Source: Thermomonas paludicola
GTDB lineage: Bacteria; Pseudomonadota; Gammaproteobacteria; Xanthomonadales; Xanthomonadaceae
DNA: 64,000 nt
Assembly: GCF_024498955.1 (NCBI RefSeq)
Contig: NZ_CP093311.1
Coordinates: 1,736,001 to 1,800,000, forward strand
Reading direction: 5' to 3'
Part shown: in pieces, positions 35,643 through 44,960 of the stretch
Numbering within the stretch: position 1 is the first letter of the stretch
Layout: the number at the start of each line of letters is the position of its first letter
Made by a program: the position numbers and the translations under genes
Notes under the pieces: generated by a model
Seen by the model: only the letters and a program-made list of their open reading frames with translations
The model's database searches: none
Told to the model about the DNA's origin: nothing

Positions 35643-37742
35643 ATGGCCACAGGCAAGGACTCTGCACTCCGACTCATGCTCGTTGCCGATCTGGTCAACG
35701 AGGCCGAAGCCATGGTCAGCCGCCTGCGCAACGCCGGCACCGCGGTGCGCCCGCTGCGCCCGGAATCGCTGGACGAGCTGACCCAGATGCTTGCCCAGCA
35801 ACCGGTGGACATGGTGCTGGCCGATCATGCTGCGGTGATGGTGCCCTTCGAACAGGTCGCCAAGGCAGTGATGGGCTGCGGCCGCGACGTGCCCCTGCTG
35901 GCGGTGCTGGACGGGGTGACCGACGAAATCCTGGAGCAGGTGCAGGCGCTGGGCGCCCAGGCCGTCGCCTTGCGCAGCCGGCCAACGCAGTTCCTGAAAA
36001 GCGTGCTGACCGAATGGCATGACCTGGAGGCGCGCCGCTCGCAGCGCCGGCTGGAAGCGCAGATGCGCGAGACCCAGCGCCGCTGCGACATGCTCATCGA
36101 CTCCTCGCGCGAGCCGATCGCCTATATCCACGAAGGCATGCACATCCGTGCCAATCAGGCCTATCTGGAAATGTTCGGCTTCGCGTCGTTCGAGGACATC
36201 GAAGGCATGTCGCTGCTTGATCTGGTGGCACCGGCCCATGTGAATGCATTCAAGTCCCTGCTCAAGGGACTGTCCAAGGGCGAAGATCCGCCGCCGCGCT
36301 ATGAGCTGACCGCGCACGATATCGATGGCAACGAATTTCCCGCCGTAATGGAGTTTTCTGCCGCGCAGTACCAAGGCGAGCTTTGCCAGCAGGTCATCTT
36401 CCGCCACCAGGCCGCCGAAGCGGATCCCGAGCTGGCGCGCGAGGTGGAGGAACTTCGCCAGCGCGACCAGGCCACCGGCCTGCTCAACCGCCCCACCTTC
36501 CTGCGCATGCTGGAAGACGCCGTGGTGGATGCCGCGCAGCGTCAAGCGCAGTACGGCCTGCTGCTGCTGGAGCCGGACAATTACCAGCGCATCCTGCATG
36601 AAATCGGCCTGGACAGCGCCGATACGCTGCTGTCGGAAATGGCCGACTGCCTGCGCAACGCGCTTGCCATCGAAGTCGCCGAGGGCCGCGTGCAGCTTGC
36701 ACGCTTCAGCGAACACAGTTTCGCGGTGCTGGCGCACAGCGACCACACGCTGACCTTCAACCTTGCCGAACGCATCCGCAATGCGTTTTCGGCAGGCGTA
36801 TTTGAAGCCGGCGGGCGTTCCAGCTCGATCACGGCGAGTATCGGCGGCGTGCAGATCGGCGAAAAAATCGCCAGCGTCACCCAGGTTCTGGCCAAGGCCA
36901 GCCACGGTGTGCAGTCTTCCGTGGCCGTGGGCGGCAACCACATCGAGATCTTCGACCCCAGTGCCGTGGATCGCGCCGAAGAAGAACGCATCCAGGCTTG
37001 GGTCGAACGGCTGCGCGATGCTCTGGCCAACGATCGCTTCCTGCTGCACTACCAGCCGATCATCCATCTGCTGGGCGAACCGCGCGCGATCTACGAAACC
37101 TATCTGCGGCTGGATACGGGCACCGGTGAAACGGTGACACCGATGAGCTTCCTGCACATCGCGGAGGAGCATGGCCTGCTGGGCCAGATCGACCGCTGGG
37201 TGATCGGCCATGCAATCGACAAACTGGGGGCGCGCAAGCGCGCCGGCAAGCCGGTGGCGCTGCTGGTCAAGATCACCCACGCCTCGTTGCTGGATGCCAG
37301 CCTTCCGGAGTTCATCGGGGAACAGCTGGCAGCGCACGGCGTGGACGGCAGCTCGCTGTTGCTGCAGGTGCCGGAGTCGAAGGTCTTCATCAACCTGCGT
37401 GCGGCACAGGAATTCTCGGCGACCATCGGCAAGCTGGGCGTCAAGATGGCGCTGGAACAGTTTGGCGCAGGGCTGGACTCCTTCCAGCTGCTGACCCACT
37501 TCGTTCCCGGCCTCGTCAAGATCGACCGCAGCTTCATGGAAGACCTGTCCAAGAGCAGCACAAGCCAGCATCGGGTGCACGAACTCGCCCAGAAGGCACG
37601 CGAACTGGGCATCCGGAGCATCGCCGAGTTCGTGCAGGATGCCGCCAGCATGTCCATCCTGTTTTCCAGCGGCGTTGACTACGTGCAGGGCGACTTCCTG
37701 GCCATGTCGGGGCCGGACATGAACTACGAGTTCGAGGCCTGA
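35643..37742 (+). CDS. fimX: FimX-type c-di-GMP receptor (REC-PAS-degenerate GGDEF-degenerate EAL)
   Basis: The 699-residue protein has a receiver-like domain at about 8-125 without a clear phospho-acceptor pocket. A PAS domain spans about 145-265 (YIHEGMHIRANQAYLEMFGF). A GGDEF domain spans about 265-440, in which the signature is replaced by RFSEHSFAVL. An EAL domain spans about 445-695, where EAL is replaced by ETYL (HYQPIIHLLGEPRAIYETYL) and KIDRSFMEDL is retained. It is therefore predicted to bind rather than make or degrade c-di-GMP. This architecture and length match Xanthomonas FimX, which binds PilZ and controls type IV pilus twitching. Confidence 0.9.
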   Translation: MATGKDSALRLMLVADLVNEAEAMVSRLRNAGTAVRPLRPESLDELTQMLAQQPVDMVLADHAAVMVPFEQVAKAVMGCGRDVPLLAVLDGVTDEILEQVQALGAQAVALRSRPTQFLKSVLTEWHDLEARRSQRRLEAQMRETQRRCDMLIDSSREPIAYIHEGMHIRANQAYLEMFGFASFEDIEGMSLLDLVAPAHVNAFKSLLKGLSKGEDPPPRYELTAHDIDGNEFPAVMEFSAAQYQGELCQQVIFRHQAAEADPELAREVEELRQRDQATGLLNRPTFLRMLEDAVVDAAQRQAQYGLLLLEPDNYQRILHEIGLDSADTLLSEMADCLRNALAIEVAEGRVQLARFSEHSFAVLAHSDHTLTFNLAERIRNAFSAGVFEAGGRSSSITASIGGVQIGEKIASVTQVLAKASHGVQSSVAVGGNHIEIFDPSAVDRAEEERIQAWVERLRDALANDRFLLHYQPIIHLLGEPRAIYETYLRLDTGTGETVTPMSFLHIAEEHGLLGQIDRWVIGHAIDKLGARKRAGKPVALLVKITHASLLDASLPEFIGEQLAAHGVDGSSLLLQVPESKVFINLRAAQEFSATIGKLGVKMALEQFGAGLDSFQLLTHFVPGLVKIDRSFMEDLSKSSTSQHRVHELAQKARELGIRSIAEFVQDAASMSILFSSGVDYVQGDFLAMSGPDMNYEFEA

Positions 37743-37796
37743 TCGACACACCGGGGCCGCCGTTCTGCGTGGCCCCGCTGCCCCGCCCAGCCGCGC

Positions 37797-38654
37797 CTAA
37801 CCTGCCTGGCGCAGCGCCGCGATGCGCGCCTCCAGCGGCGGATGGCTCATCAGCAGGCGCTGCACGCCGCTCCCGTTGATGCCGAACGCAGCCATCTGCT
37901 TCGGCAGCGTGCTTTCCGCGTGGGCCTGCGCCAGCCGCTCCAGTGCGGCGATCATGTTCTGCCGCCCTGCCAGTGCTGCGCCACCGGCGTCGGCACGGAA
38001 TTCGCGCTGGCGCGAGAACCACATCGCAATCATCGAGGCAAACAGGCCAAACACCATTTCCAGCACGAACACGACGATGTAGTAGCCGAAGCCCGGCCCG
38101 CGGTCGCGATCGCCGCTGATGGCACCGTCCACCACCCGCCCCACCACGCGCGCCAGCACGATCACGAAGGTGTTCAGCACGCCCTGCAGCAGAGCCATGG
38201 TAACCATGTCGCCATTCGCCACATGGCTGATTTCATGGCCCAACACCGCTTCGGCCTCGTCGCGGCGCATCGCCCGCAACAGCCCGCTGGACACCGCCAC
38301 CAACGCGTTGTTGCGGTTGGCGCCGGTGGCGAAGGCATTGATCTCCGGGGCGTCGTAGATCGCCACTTCGGGCATGCCGATGCCGGCGGCCGCCGCTTGC
38401 CGGCGCACGGTGCCCAGCAACCACTGCTCTGCCTCGTTGCGCGGCTGGACGATGACCTGCGCGCCGGTGGTGCGCTTGGCGATCCACTTCGACATCAGCA
38501 ACGAGACGATCGACCCCCCGAAGCCAAACAGCGCGGCCATCACCAGCAAGCCGCCAAACTGCCGCGAATCCACGCCGAGAAGCGACATCACGATGCTGAC
38601 CAGCGCCAGCACCGCCAGATTGGTGGCCAGGAACAGAAACATGCGTTTGAACAT
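37797..38654 (-). CDS. htpX: Membrane metalloprotease HtpX
   Basis: The 285-residue protein has two N-terminal membrane helices (residues 5-27 and 33-54), the zinc site H140-E-x2-H144 ([12 protein letters not shown]), two further hydrophobic helices around 155-215, and the third ligand region [13 protein letters not shown]. HtpX degrades misfolded inner-membrane proteins alongside FtsH. The start [18 protein letters not shown] is canonical. It converges on fimX and is divergent from gluQ. Confidence 0.96.
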   Translation of the reverse strand: MFKRMFLFLATNLAVLALVSIVMSLLGVDSRQFGGLLVMAALFGFGGSIVSLLMSKWIAKRTTGAQVIVQPRNEAEQWLLGTVRRQAAAAGIGMPEVAIYDAPEINAFATGANRNNALVAVSSGLLRAMRRDEAEAVLGHEISHVANGDMVTMALLQGVLNTFVIVLARVVGRVVDGAISGDRDRGPGFGYYIVVFVLEMVFGLFASMIAMWFSRQREFRADAGGAALAGRQNMIAALERLAQAHAESTLPKQMAAFGINGSGVQRLLMSHPPLEARIAALRQAG

Positions 38655-38743
38655 GGATAATCTCAGCCTTTCAACGCGATTACGCGGACTCCTTGGCTAA
38701 TGTGGCCATGCAGCCGCAAATTCAACATGGAAACCTGAACGCA

Positions 38744-39652
38744 ATGCCCGAGGCACGCTACCGGGGCCGCTTCGCTCCCTCGCCCACCGGCGAGCTGCAT
38801 CCCGGTTCACTGCTGGCTGCGCTGGGCAGCTGGCTGCTGGCGCGTCAGGCGAATGGCGAATGGCGGGTACGGATCGAGGACGTGGATCCGCCGCGCGAAG
38901 TCGCCGGTGCCGCGCAGGGACAGCTGCAGACGCTGGCGGCATTCGGGCTGCACCACGATGGCGCGGTGGAGTACCAGAGCCGGCGCGACCATCGCTATCA
39001 GGCTGCGCTGGAGCAATTGCAGGCGACCGGGCTGGCCTTTGAATGTCACTGCAGCCGCAGCGAGCTGGCCGCCGCCAACGGCATCCATCGCCGCTGCGTG
39101 GCCACCTTCCGTCGTCCCGACCCTGCCATTCGCCTGCGCGTTCCCGACGGCTGCACGATCACCTTCGACGACGCCGTGCATGGCCGCATCACCCAACGCG
39201 TGGACGTCGAGGTCGGCGACTTCGTCCTGCGCCGCAGCGACGGCCTGTGGGCCTACCAGCTGGCGGTGGTGGTGGATGATGCCGACCAGGGCATCACCGA
39301 TGTCGTGCGCGGCGCCGACCTGCTGGATTCCACGCCACGCCAGATCCTGCTGCAGCGCGCGCTGCAGCTGCCAACGCCGCGCCACGCGCATCTGCCGCTG
39401 CTGCTGGGCGCGGACGGCCGCAAACTGTCGAAATCCGACGCCGCGTTTCCCGTGGGAGTGGCCGACCCCGTTGCCACGCTGCACAGGCTATGGTCACTGC
39501 TGGGGCAACCTGTGTTGCCGGCTGCGGCGCAGCGATCGGCCGCCGCGTTCCTGCACGCCGCGATCCCGGCATTCCAGCTGGAGCGCGTACCCACCGACGG
39601 TGTTCCGGCTTCCGCCGCAACGCACAACGCAAACCCAGCCCGGCATGCCTAG
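38744..39652 (+). CDS. gluQ: Glutamyl-Q tRNA(Asp) synthetase
   Basis: The 302-residue protein is a truncated glutamyl-tRNA synthetase paralogue without an anticodon-binding domain. RGRFAPSPTGELHPGSLLAAL (HIGH-type), zinc-site Cys in CHCSRSELAAANGIHRRC, and KLSKSDAA (KMSKS-type) are present. It attaches glutamate to queuosine of tRNA(Asp). The start at 38744 gives the standard MPEARYRGRF N-terminus. The in-frame codons upstream (ATG at 38693 and 38708) lack family-like residues. In many proteobacteria gluQ neighbours dksA, but here dksA is about 11 kb away. Confidence 0.92.
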   Translation: MPEARYRGRFAPSPTGELHPGSLLAALGSWLLARQANGEWRVRIEDVDPPREVAGAAQGQLQTLAAFGLHHDGAVEYQSRRDHRYQAALEQLQATGLAFECHCSRSELAAANGIHRRCVATFRRPDPAIRLRVPDGCTITFDDAVHGRITQRVDVEVGDFVLRRSDGLWAYQLAVVVDDADQGITDVVRGADLLDSTPRQILLQRALQLPTPRHAHLPLLLGADGRKLSKSDAAFPVGVADPVATLHRLWSLLGQPVLPAAAQRSAAAFLHAAIPAFQLERVPTDGVPASAATHNANPARHA

Positions 39653-39691
39653 AATCAAACCCGTACCTTCGCCTCGCACAAGGAGCACCAC

Positions 39692-40432
39692 ATGAGTTCC
39701 AGAGTTGCACTGGTCACCGGCGGCACCGGTGGCATCGGCACCGCCATCGTCAAGCAACTGGCCAACATGGGCCACAAAGTGGCAAGCAACTACCGCAACG
39801 AGGACAAGGCGCGCGCCTGGCAGCGACAAATGAAGGCCGATGGCTACGACGTGTTCATCGCCAGGGGCGACGTGACTTCGCCGCAGGAGGCCGAATCGAT
39901 GGTGCGGGAAGTGGAGGCCACGCTGGGGCCCATCGACATCCTGGTGAACAACGCCGGCATCACCCGCGACGGCACCTTCCACAGGATGAAATCGGAGCAG
40001 TGGATGGACGTCATCAACACCAACCTCAATTCCTGCTTCAACGTCACCCGCCCGGTGATCGAAGGCATGCGCGAGCGCAAGTGGGGCCGCATCATCCAGA
40101 TCAGCTCGATCAACGGCCTGAAGGGCCAGTACGGGCAGGCCAATTACGCCGCGGCCAAGGCCGGCATGCACGGCTTCACCATTTCGCTGGCGCGCGAGAA
40201 CGCCCGCAATGGCGTGACCGTCAACACCATCTCGCCCGGCTACATCGCCACCGACATGGTGATGGCAGTGCCGGAGGACGTGCGCGCCAAGATCGTCGCC
40301 GACATCCCCACCGGGCGCCTCGGCACGCCGGAGGAGATCGCCTATGGCGTCGGCTTCCTTGCCGCCGAACAGGCCAGCTGGATCACCGGCTCCAATCTCG
40401 ATATCAACGGCGGCCACCACATGGGCTGGTAA
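39692..40432 (+). CDS. phaB: Acetoacetyl-CoA reductase (PhaB/PhbB-type SDR)
   Basis: The 246-residue classical short-chain dehydrogenase has TGGTGGIGTAI (cofactor loop), NNAGITRDGTFHRM, and ISSINGLKGQYGQANYAAAKAG with the Ser-Tyr-Lys catalytic residues. The SNYRNEDKA stretch after the first beta-strand and the C-terminal NGGHHMGW are typical of PhaB, which makes 3-hydroxybutyryl-CoA for polyhydroxybutyrate. No phaA or phaC is in the window, so a fatty-acid or other role cannot be excluded. An AAGGAG site precedes the ATG. Confidence 0.9.
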   Translation: MSSRVALVTGGTGGIGTAIVKQLANMGHKVASNYRNEDKARAWQRQMKADGYDVFIARGDVTSPQEAESMVREVEATLGPIDILVNNAGITRDGTFHRMKSEQWMDVINTNLNSCFNVTRPVIEGMRERKWGRIIQISSINGLKGQYGQANYAAAKAGMHGFTISLARENARNGVTVNTISPGYIATDMVMAVPEDVRAKIVADIPTGRLGTPEEIAYGVGFLAAEQASWITGSNLDINGGHHMGW

Positions 40433-40477
40433 AGTCCAAGCCCTGAACCTCGACGCCATCGACAAACCGGAGCCGCA

Positions 40478-40915
40478 ATGTCCACATCCGAACCTGTTGC
40501 CCGCAAACCCAATGCGGGACGCTACCTGTTCCTGCTTCTCCTTGGCCTGGCCATCGGCGTGGTCGCCACGGTCATGGCATTGCGTGCCCTGGAAGCACGC
40601 AAGGATCATTTCCCAGCGGCGCTGATGGAAGTCCAGGGCTGGCACATGGGCCAGCTGAAGTCGGCGATGGAGCAGAACCGCTGCAATCCCACCGACGTGC
40701 TGCCGCACCTGCAGGCGCTGCGCATGACGTCCAACGACCTGGAACCTGCATTCGCCGATCTGCGCGACGACGAGCGTTTCAGGAGCGCGGCGGCCGCCAT
40801 GCGCGGCGCCGTGGACAAGGCGATTGCCGCGCCGCCGATGAGCTGCGAAAGCCTGGCCGGGACCATGAAATCGATCGGCGACACCTGCAAGGGCTGCCAC
40901 CGCGACTTCAAGTAA
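40478..40915 (+). CDS. Small membrane-anchored c-type cytochrome (cytochrome c'-like)
   Basis: The 145-residue protein has a basic N-terminus followed by one hydrophobic helix (YLFLLLLGLAIGVVATVMAL), then a helical domain with a single C-terminal haem motif CKGCH. Haem attachment near the C-terminus of a four-helix bundle is the layout of class II cytochromes (c' and c556). No cleavage site is clear, so it is likely anchored in the inner membrane and faces the periplasm. The redox partner is unknown. A terminator follows. Confidence 0.82.
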   Translation: MSTSEPVARKPNAGRYLFLLLLGLAIGVVATVMALRALEARKDHFPAALMEVQGWHMGQLKSAMEQNRCNPTDVLPHLQALRMTSNDLEPAFADLRDDERFRSAAAAMRGAVDKAIAAPPMSCESLAGTMKSIGDTCKGCHRDFK

Positions 40916-40943
40916 GCGCTCCATCCACGGCTGCGCTTGGGCA

Positions 40944-40974
40944 AGGGCCGCCAGACTGGCGGCCTTCGCTTTTG
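40944..40974 (+). terminator. Intrinsic terminator after the cytochrome gene
   Basis: GGCCGCCA (40946-40953) pairs with TGGCGGCC (40957-40964) around GAC, flanked by A/T pairs and followed by TTCGCTTTT. The remaining bases up to the next start (40975-41144) show no gene. They end in a strong GAAGGAGAGAG ribosome binding site. Confidence 0.7.
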
Positions 40975-41144
40975 GGGCGCGCCAACCGGCAATGGACGTT
41001 TCACGCCACCCCCACCTCGGTGAACCGCCACTGATCGACTCGGCACGTCGTCGGCCAATGTGGGCTGCGGTTCATGCGGCGAAGCACAGGATCGGGCTAT
41101 CACGGCTCCGCCGCGATCATTCCCCCACCCGAAGGAGAGAGAAC

Positions 41145-41624
41145 ATGGCCGTTCGCATTCAAAGCATCCTAGGCACCGCGGCGCTCGCCCTGGCGTTGGC
41201 CGCAAGCACGGGTTGCGCCAGCACCGGCTCCTCCGGCTACGGCTACGGGAACGACTCCGGCGGCGGTTACGGCAACCGTCACGGAGACAGCTGCAGCAAC
41301 TGCGGCACCGTCACCCGAATCACCGTGGGCGGCGCGTCCGGCACGACGGGCGCGGTCATCGGCGGCATCATCGGCGCAGTAGCTGGCCATGAGATCTCGT
41401 CGCACACCGGCGGCAGCAAGGGCAACCAGAACCTGTCCGCTGTCGCCGGCGCCGCCGCTGGCGCAGTCGCGGGCAACGCGATCCAGAAGAACCGTAGCGA
41501 GGGTTACACCGTGCACGTCCGCATGGACGACGGGCGCACCACGACGGTGACCCAGATGAACGTCTCCGGGTTCCACGAAGGGTCGCGGGTCCGCATCGAG
41601 AACGGGCAGGCCTGGCTGCAATAA
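41145..41624 (+). CDS. Glycine-zipper outer-membrane lipoprotein (SlyB/17-kDa antigen-like)
   Basis: The 159-residue protein has a lipoprotein signal with lipobox STGC (SILGTAALALALAASTGC), then a Gly/Tyr/Ser-rich linker. A glycine-zipper double helix follows (TGAVIGGIIGAVAGHEI and [18 protein letters not shown]), and a small C-terminal beta domain (YTVHVRMDDGRTTTVTQ). The family includes SlyB, PcP and Rickettsia 17-kDa antigens, which stabilise the outer membrane. GGAG precedes the ATG by 9 bases. Confidence 0.9.
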   Translation: MAVRIQSILGTAALALALAASTGCASTGSSGYGYGNDSGGGYGNRHGDSCSNCGTVTRITVGGASGTTGAVIGGIIGAVAGHEISSHTGGSKGNQNLSAVAGAAAGAVAGNAIQKNRSEGYTVHVRMDDGRTTTVTQMNVSGFHEGSRVRIENGQAWLQ

Positions 41625-41647
41625 CCCCATCGCCGGCGCCGCATGGG

Positions 41648-41673
41648 GAACGGCCCGCCTTGGCGGGCCGTTC
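41648..41673. terminator. Perfect 12-bp hairpin after the lipoprotein gene
   Basis: GAACGGCCCGCC (41648-41659) pairs perfectly with GGCGGGCCGTTC (41662-41673) with a TT between. It has no long T-run, but the stem is very stable and it lies 23 bases after the stop codon. Confidence 0.65.
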
Positions 41674-41722
41674 GCATGTCCAGCACTGGCAGAATGACGC
41701 GACATCACCCGAGCGAGGCCAC

Positions 41723-42223
41723 ATGGATCCGACTGCGCTGTACTACCTGCTCGCAGCCCTGCTGGTCCTGGTCGGCTTGGCCGGAACGGTGCTGCCCGCG
41801 CTGCCCGGTGTACCGCTGGTATTTGCGGGCTTGCTGTTGGCCGCATGGGCCGACGGTTTCCGGCATGTGGGCGCACCCACGCTGGCCGTGCTGGCCATTC
41901 TCACCGCGATCTCGGTTGCAGTGGATTTCTGGGCCACCGCACACGGCGCCAAGCGGGTTGGTGCCAGCCGATTGGCCATGCTGGGCGCCGCCATCGGCAC
42001 CCTTGTCGGCCTGTTTTTTGCGTTGCCCGGCCTGCTGCTGGGGCCATTCCTGGGGGCACTGGCCGGCGAGCTGCTGCATCGGCGCAGCCTGCGCATGCAC
42101 GCGGTCGGCCATGCCACCAAGGTCGGCGTGGGCACCTGGTTCGGCATCCTGCTGGGCATCGCGCTCAAGCTGGCGCTGGCCTTCGCCATGCTGGGCTTGT
42201 TCGCCCTGGCCTGGTGGCTTTAG
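41723..42223 (+). CDS. DUF456 membrane protein
   Basis: The 166-residue protein is almost entirely hydrophobic, with four or five membrane helices. It has the DUF456 pattern: LAGTVLPALPGVPLVFAGLLLAAWADGF near the N-terminus, then LGAAIGTLVGLFFALPGLLLGPFLGALAGEL with glycine-rich helix packing, and VGVGTWFGILLGIALKLALA. The function of the family is unknown. The start at 41723 (MDPTALYYLLAAL) was preferred over an upstream in-frame ATG whose peptide is hydrophilic and unlike the family. Confidence 0.88.
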   Translation: MDPTALYYLLAALLVLVGLAGTVLPALPGVPLVFAGLLLAAWADGFRHVGAPTLAVLAILTAISVAVDFWATAHGAKRVGASRLAMLGAAIGTLVGLFFALPGLLLGPFLGALAGELLHRRSLRMHAVGHATKVGVGTWFGILLGIALKLALAFAMLGLFALAWWL

Positions 42224-42309
42224 CCGCACGACGGCACGGCGAGCCTTACCCGAGCAGGCGTATCCCGAAGCCGGGCGATGCGCCCGCTGAGTGCAGGCGC
42301 AACACCACC

Positions 42310-42705
42310 TCAGTCCCCGTAAACAAGCCAATAGCGGGCCGGGTCTTCGCTGGAAAACGTGCGGATGGAAATGCCGCGCTCGCGGCACAGGATTTCCCCG
42401 TATTCGCTGCCTTCGATGTCGTCCAGCAACTCGACGAACGCAATCCGCACCGCAGCCAACTCCCCCTGCACCATCGCATCGATGATTGGCTGGATCTCGG
42501 CGGTATCAACGGTGGCCAACAGCTCTTCCAGCACCAGCAGCCGGCTTGCACCGACGGCGCGACATTCATCAGCCAGCATCCGCCAAATCGCGATCGACAC
42601 TTGCTGCGAGTCGGTGCCGTCGAACACATGGGCGCGCAGATAGCCGGGCTCGCTGTCGAAACGAATCCTGAAACCCGGCCCGTCAACGATGCGCGAACCG
42701 CTCAA
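42310..42705 (-). CDS. Small STAS-like protein coupled to fumarase (paralogue of 45778-46188)
   Basis: The 131-residue protein is read from a TTG at 42705 that overlaps the fumarase TGA (TTGA). An ATG at 42747 is in frame, but the TTG start makes the N-terminus align with the paralogue at 45778-46188 (GPGFRIRFDSEPGYLRAHVF versus GNGYRLEFDFQPPLLTVRLL). Shared features are an RLLVLEEL/QLLVLDEL strand, a VRIAFVE/VQIAYVE strand and a YG-E-x2-RERGISIRTF / YVEQLALERGYRARVF end, suggesting an alternating beta-alpha STAS/SpoIIAA-like fold. The function is unknown. Confidence 0.72.
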   Translation of the reverse strand: MSGSRIVDGPGFRIRFDSEPGYLRAHVFDGTDSQQVSIAIWRMLADECRAVGASRLLVLEELLATVDTAEIQPIIDAMVQGELAAVRIAFVELLDDIEGSEYGEILCRERGISIRTFSSEDPARYWLVYGD

Positions 42706-44222
42706 GTCAGCACCGTCAGCGGGATCTTGCCGATTCGCGCCTGCCATTCGCGCGGCCCGGTCTGGTGCACCGAGGTGCCCCGTGAATCCACCGCCACGGT
42801 CACCGGCATGTCCTTGACCTCGAATTCGTAGATCGCCTCCATCCCCAGATCCGCAAACCCCACCACCCTGGCGGCCTTGATCGCCTTCGACACCAGATAA
42901 GCCGAACCGCCCACGGCCATCAGGTACACCGACTGGTGCTTCCTGATCGCCTCCAGCGCCGCCGGGCCGCGCTCGGCCTTGCCGATCATGCCCAGCAGGC
43001 CGGTCTGCGCCAGCACCTGCTCGGTGAACTTGTCCATCCGGGTCGCCGTGGTCGGGCCAGCGGGCCCCACCACCTCATCGCGCACGGGATCCACCGGACC
43101 CACGTAGTAGATGAAGCGCCCGCGCAAATCCACCGGCAGCGGCTCGCCCTTGTCGAGCATGTCCACCATGCGCTTGTGCGCGGCATCGCGGCCGGTCAGC
43201 ATCTTGCCCGAGAGCAGCAGCACCTCGCCCGGCTGGAAGGTCTGCACCTCGTCGCGGCTGATGGTGTCCAGGTTCACCCGACGCGCGTTTTGCGGGTTGT
43301 AGGTCAGCGTTGGCCAGTCGTCCAGCGACGGCGGCGCCAGCGCCACCGGGCCGCTGCCATCCAGCGTGAAATGCGCGTGCCGCGTCGCCGCGCAGTTGGG
43401 AATCATCGCCACCGGCAGGTTGGCGGCGTGGGTCGGGAAGTCCTTGATCTTCACGTCCAGCACCGTGGTCAAGCCGCCCAACCCTTGCGCGCCGATACCC
43501 AGCGCGTTGACCTTTTCGAACAACTCGATGCGCAGCTCTTCGACCCGGTTGCTCGGACCGCGCGCGATCAGCTCCTGGATGTCGATTTCCTCCATCAACG
43601 ACTCTTTCGCCAGCAGCATCGCCTTCTCGGCGGTGCCGCCGATGCCGATGCCCAGCATGCCCGGCGGGCACCAGCCCGCGCCCATGGTCGGCACGGTCTT
43701 GAGCACCCAGTCGACGATGGAATCGGAGGGGTTGAGCATCGCGAACTTGCTCTTGGCTTCGCTGCCGCCGCCCTTGGCCGCCACGATCACGTCCAGCTTG
43801 CCACCCGGCACGATCTTGACGTTGACCACGCAGGGCGTGTTGTCCTGCGTGTTGATGCGCTTGCCGGCGGGGTCGCGCAGCACGCTGGCACGCAACTTGT
43901 TGTCCGGATCCAGGTAGGCGCGGCGCACGCCTTCGTTCACCGCATCTTCCAGCGAGCCGGTGAAGCCTTCCCAGCGCACGTCCATGCCCACGTCAAGGAA
44001 CACGGTGACGATGCCGGTGTCCTGGCAAATTGGCCGGTGGCCTTCCGCGCACATGCGCGAGTTGATCAGGATCTGCGCCATCGCGTCCTTGGCCGCGGGC
44101 GATTCCTCGCGCTCCCAGGCGGCGGCGAGGCTCTTGATGTAGTCGACCGGGTGGTAATAGCTGATGTACTGCAGCGCATCGGCGACGGACTGGATCAGGT
44201 CTTCTTGCTGGATGGCGGTCAC
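42702..44222 (-). CDS. fumA: Class I fumarate hydratase
   Basis: The 506-residue iron-sulfur fumarase interconverts fumarate and malate in the TCA cycle. The 4Fe-4S ligand Cys residues are plausible in RPICQDTGIV, AGWCPPGMLGIGIGGT and IPNCAATRH. The C-terminal beta domain has SGKMLTGRDAAHKRM, IYYVGPVDPVRDEVVGPAGPTTATRMD and GKAERGP. Domain order is the fused alpha-beta form (not the two-subunit type). No other fumarase is in the window. Its stop overlaps a putative TTG start of a small STAS-like gene. Confidence 0.95.
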   Translation of the reverse strand: MTAIQQEDLIQSVADALQYISYYHPVDYIKSLAAAWEREESPAAKDAMAQILINSRMCAEGHRPICQDTGIVTVFLDVGMDVRWEGFTGSLEDAVNEGVRRAYLDPDNKLRASVLRDPAGKRINTQDNTPCVVNVKIVPGGKLDVIVAAKGGGSEAKSKFAMLNPSDSIVDWVLKTVPTMGAGWCPPGMLGIGIGGTAEKAMLLAKESLMEEIDIQELIARGPSNRVEELRIELFEKVNALGIGAQGLGGLTTVLDVKIKDFPTHAANLPVAMIPNCAATRHAHFTLDGSGPVALAPPSLDDWPTLTYNPQNARRVNLDTISRDEVQTFQPGEVLLLSGKMLTGRDAAHKRMVDMLDKGEPLPVDLRGRFIYYVGPVDPVRDEVVGPAGPTTATRMDKFTEQVLAQTGLLGMIGKAERGPAALEAIRKHQSVYLMAVGGSAYLVSKAIKAARVVGFADLGMEAIYEFEVKDMPVTVAVDSRGTSVHQTGPREWQARIGKIPLTVLT

Positions 44223-44332
44223 GGATCTGCGGAATTTCGGAAGGGAATGGGATGCGCATGATAACGCCCCCCCTTTTCAGCGGCCTGCCGGTGGCGCAGG
44301 ATGCGGGTAAGGTCAATCGGGGGAGCGACATC

Positions 44333-44833
44333 ATGGGCGGCAGCGACAACACATCCGGGAAATTCGAAGGGTTCCGCGGCGTTCTCAACGACATCGGCCT
44401 GCTGCTGGCCGATCTGGTCGGGCTGGGCAAGCCCGATAGCCAGCAGCAGATGGTCATCGAGGTCATCTTCGGCTTGATGGGCTATGTGGCCAAGGCCGAT
44501 CGGCTGGTCAGCAGCCACGAATCCAACCTCGCCAACACGATCATGGACGAAACCGACCTGTCGATGGCCGCGCGGCGCATCGCCATGGAGGCCTTCGAAC
44601 GCGGGATGGCACGCAACATCAACGTTCCCGCCGAACTGCTGCGCTTCACCGACGCCTGCCCGGCCGGCTCGCCGAACGCCGAACGGCTGTATGACGCATT
44701 GCTGCGCCTGGCGGCATCGGACGGCCGCCTGGATCCCCGCGAGTACGACACGATGGTGCAAGTGACCCAGCAGCTCGGGCTGCCTGCGGCCACCCTGGAA
44801 AACAAGCTGGCCATGTTCAACGTCCGTCGCTGA
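44333..44833 (+). CDS. TerB/DjlA-N-like protein
   Basis: The 166-residue helical protein has Asp/Glu-bearing segments FGLMGYVAKADRLVSSHESNLANTIMDET and LLRLAASDGRLDPREYDTMVQVTQQLG, which match the TerB-like (co-chaperone DjlA N-terminal) fold. The paired acidic loops (KADRLVSSHE and SDGRLDPREYD) may bind metal. The start at 44333 was chosen because GGGGAG lies 8 bases upstream. An earlier in-frame ATG at 44252 would add a non-family extension. It is divergent from fumarase, and its function is unknown. Confidence 0.8.
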   Translation: MGGSDNTSGKFEGFRGVLNDIGLLLADLVGLGKPDSQQQMVIEVIFGLMGYVAKADRLVSSHESNLANTIMDETDLSMAARRIAMEAFERGMARNINVPAELLRFTDACPAGSPNAERLYDALLRLAASDGRLDPREYDTMVQVTQQLGLPAATLENKLAMFNVRR

Positions 44834-44960
44834 GCCTGCGCAACGGGCAGCGCTGCGCCGCACGTGCACGGCGTAGCGGGCTGCGGATTTTCTCGCCGCC
44901 CCGCGCGATGCTGCATTGCGGCGTAAAATAGGCCGCTGCACAGCAGCTCCCCCCACGCAC

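Noticed and set aside
35427..37751. 774-codon minus-strand frame opposite fimX
   Set aside because: His/Gln/Arg-rich antisense translation without motifs. fimX is clearly the coding strand.
37752..37777. CGGGGCC/GGCCCCG hairpin between fimX and htpX
   Set aside because: The 7-bp stem has a 12-base loop and no T-run. In GC-rich sequence this is weak evidence for a terminator.
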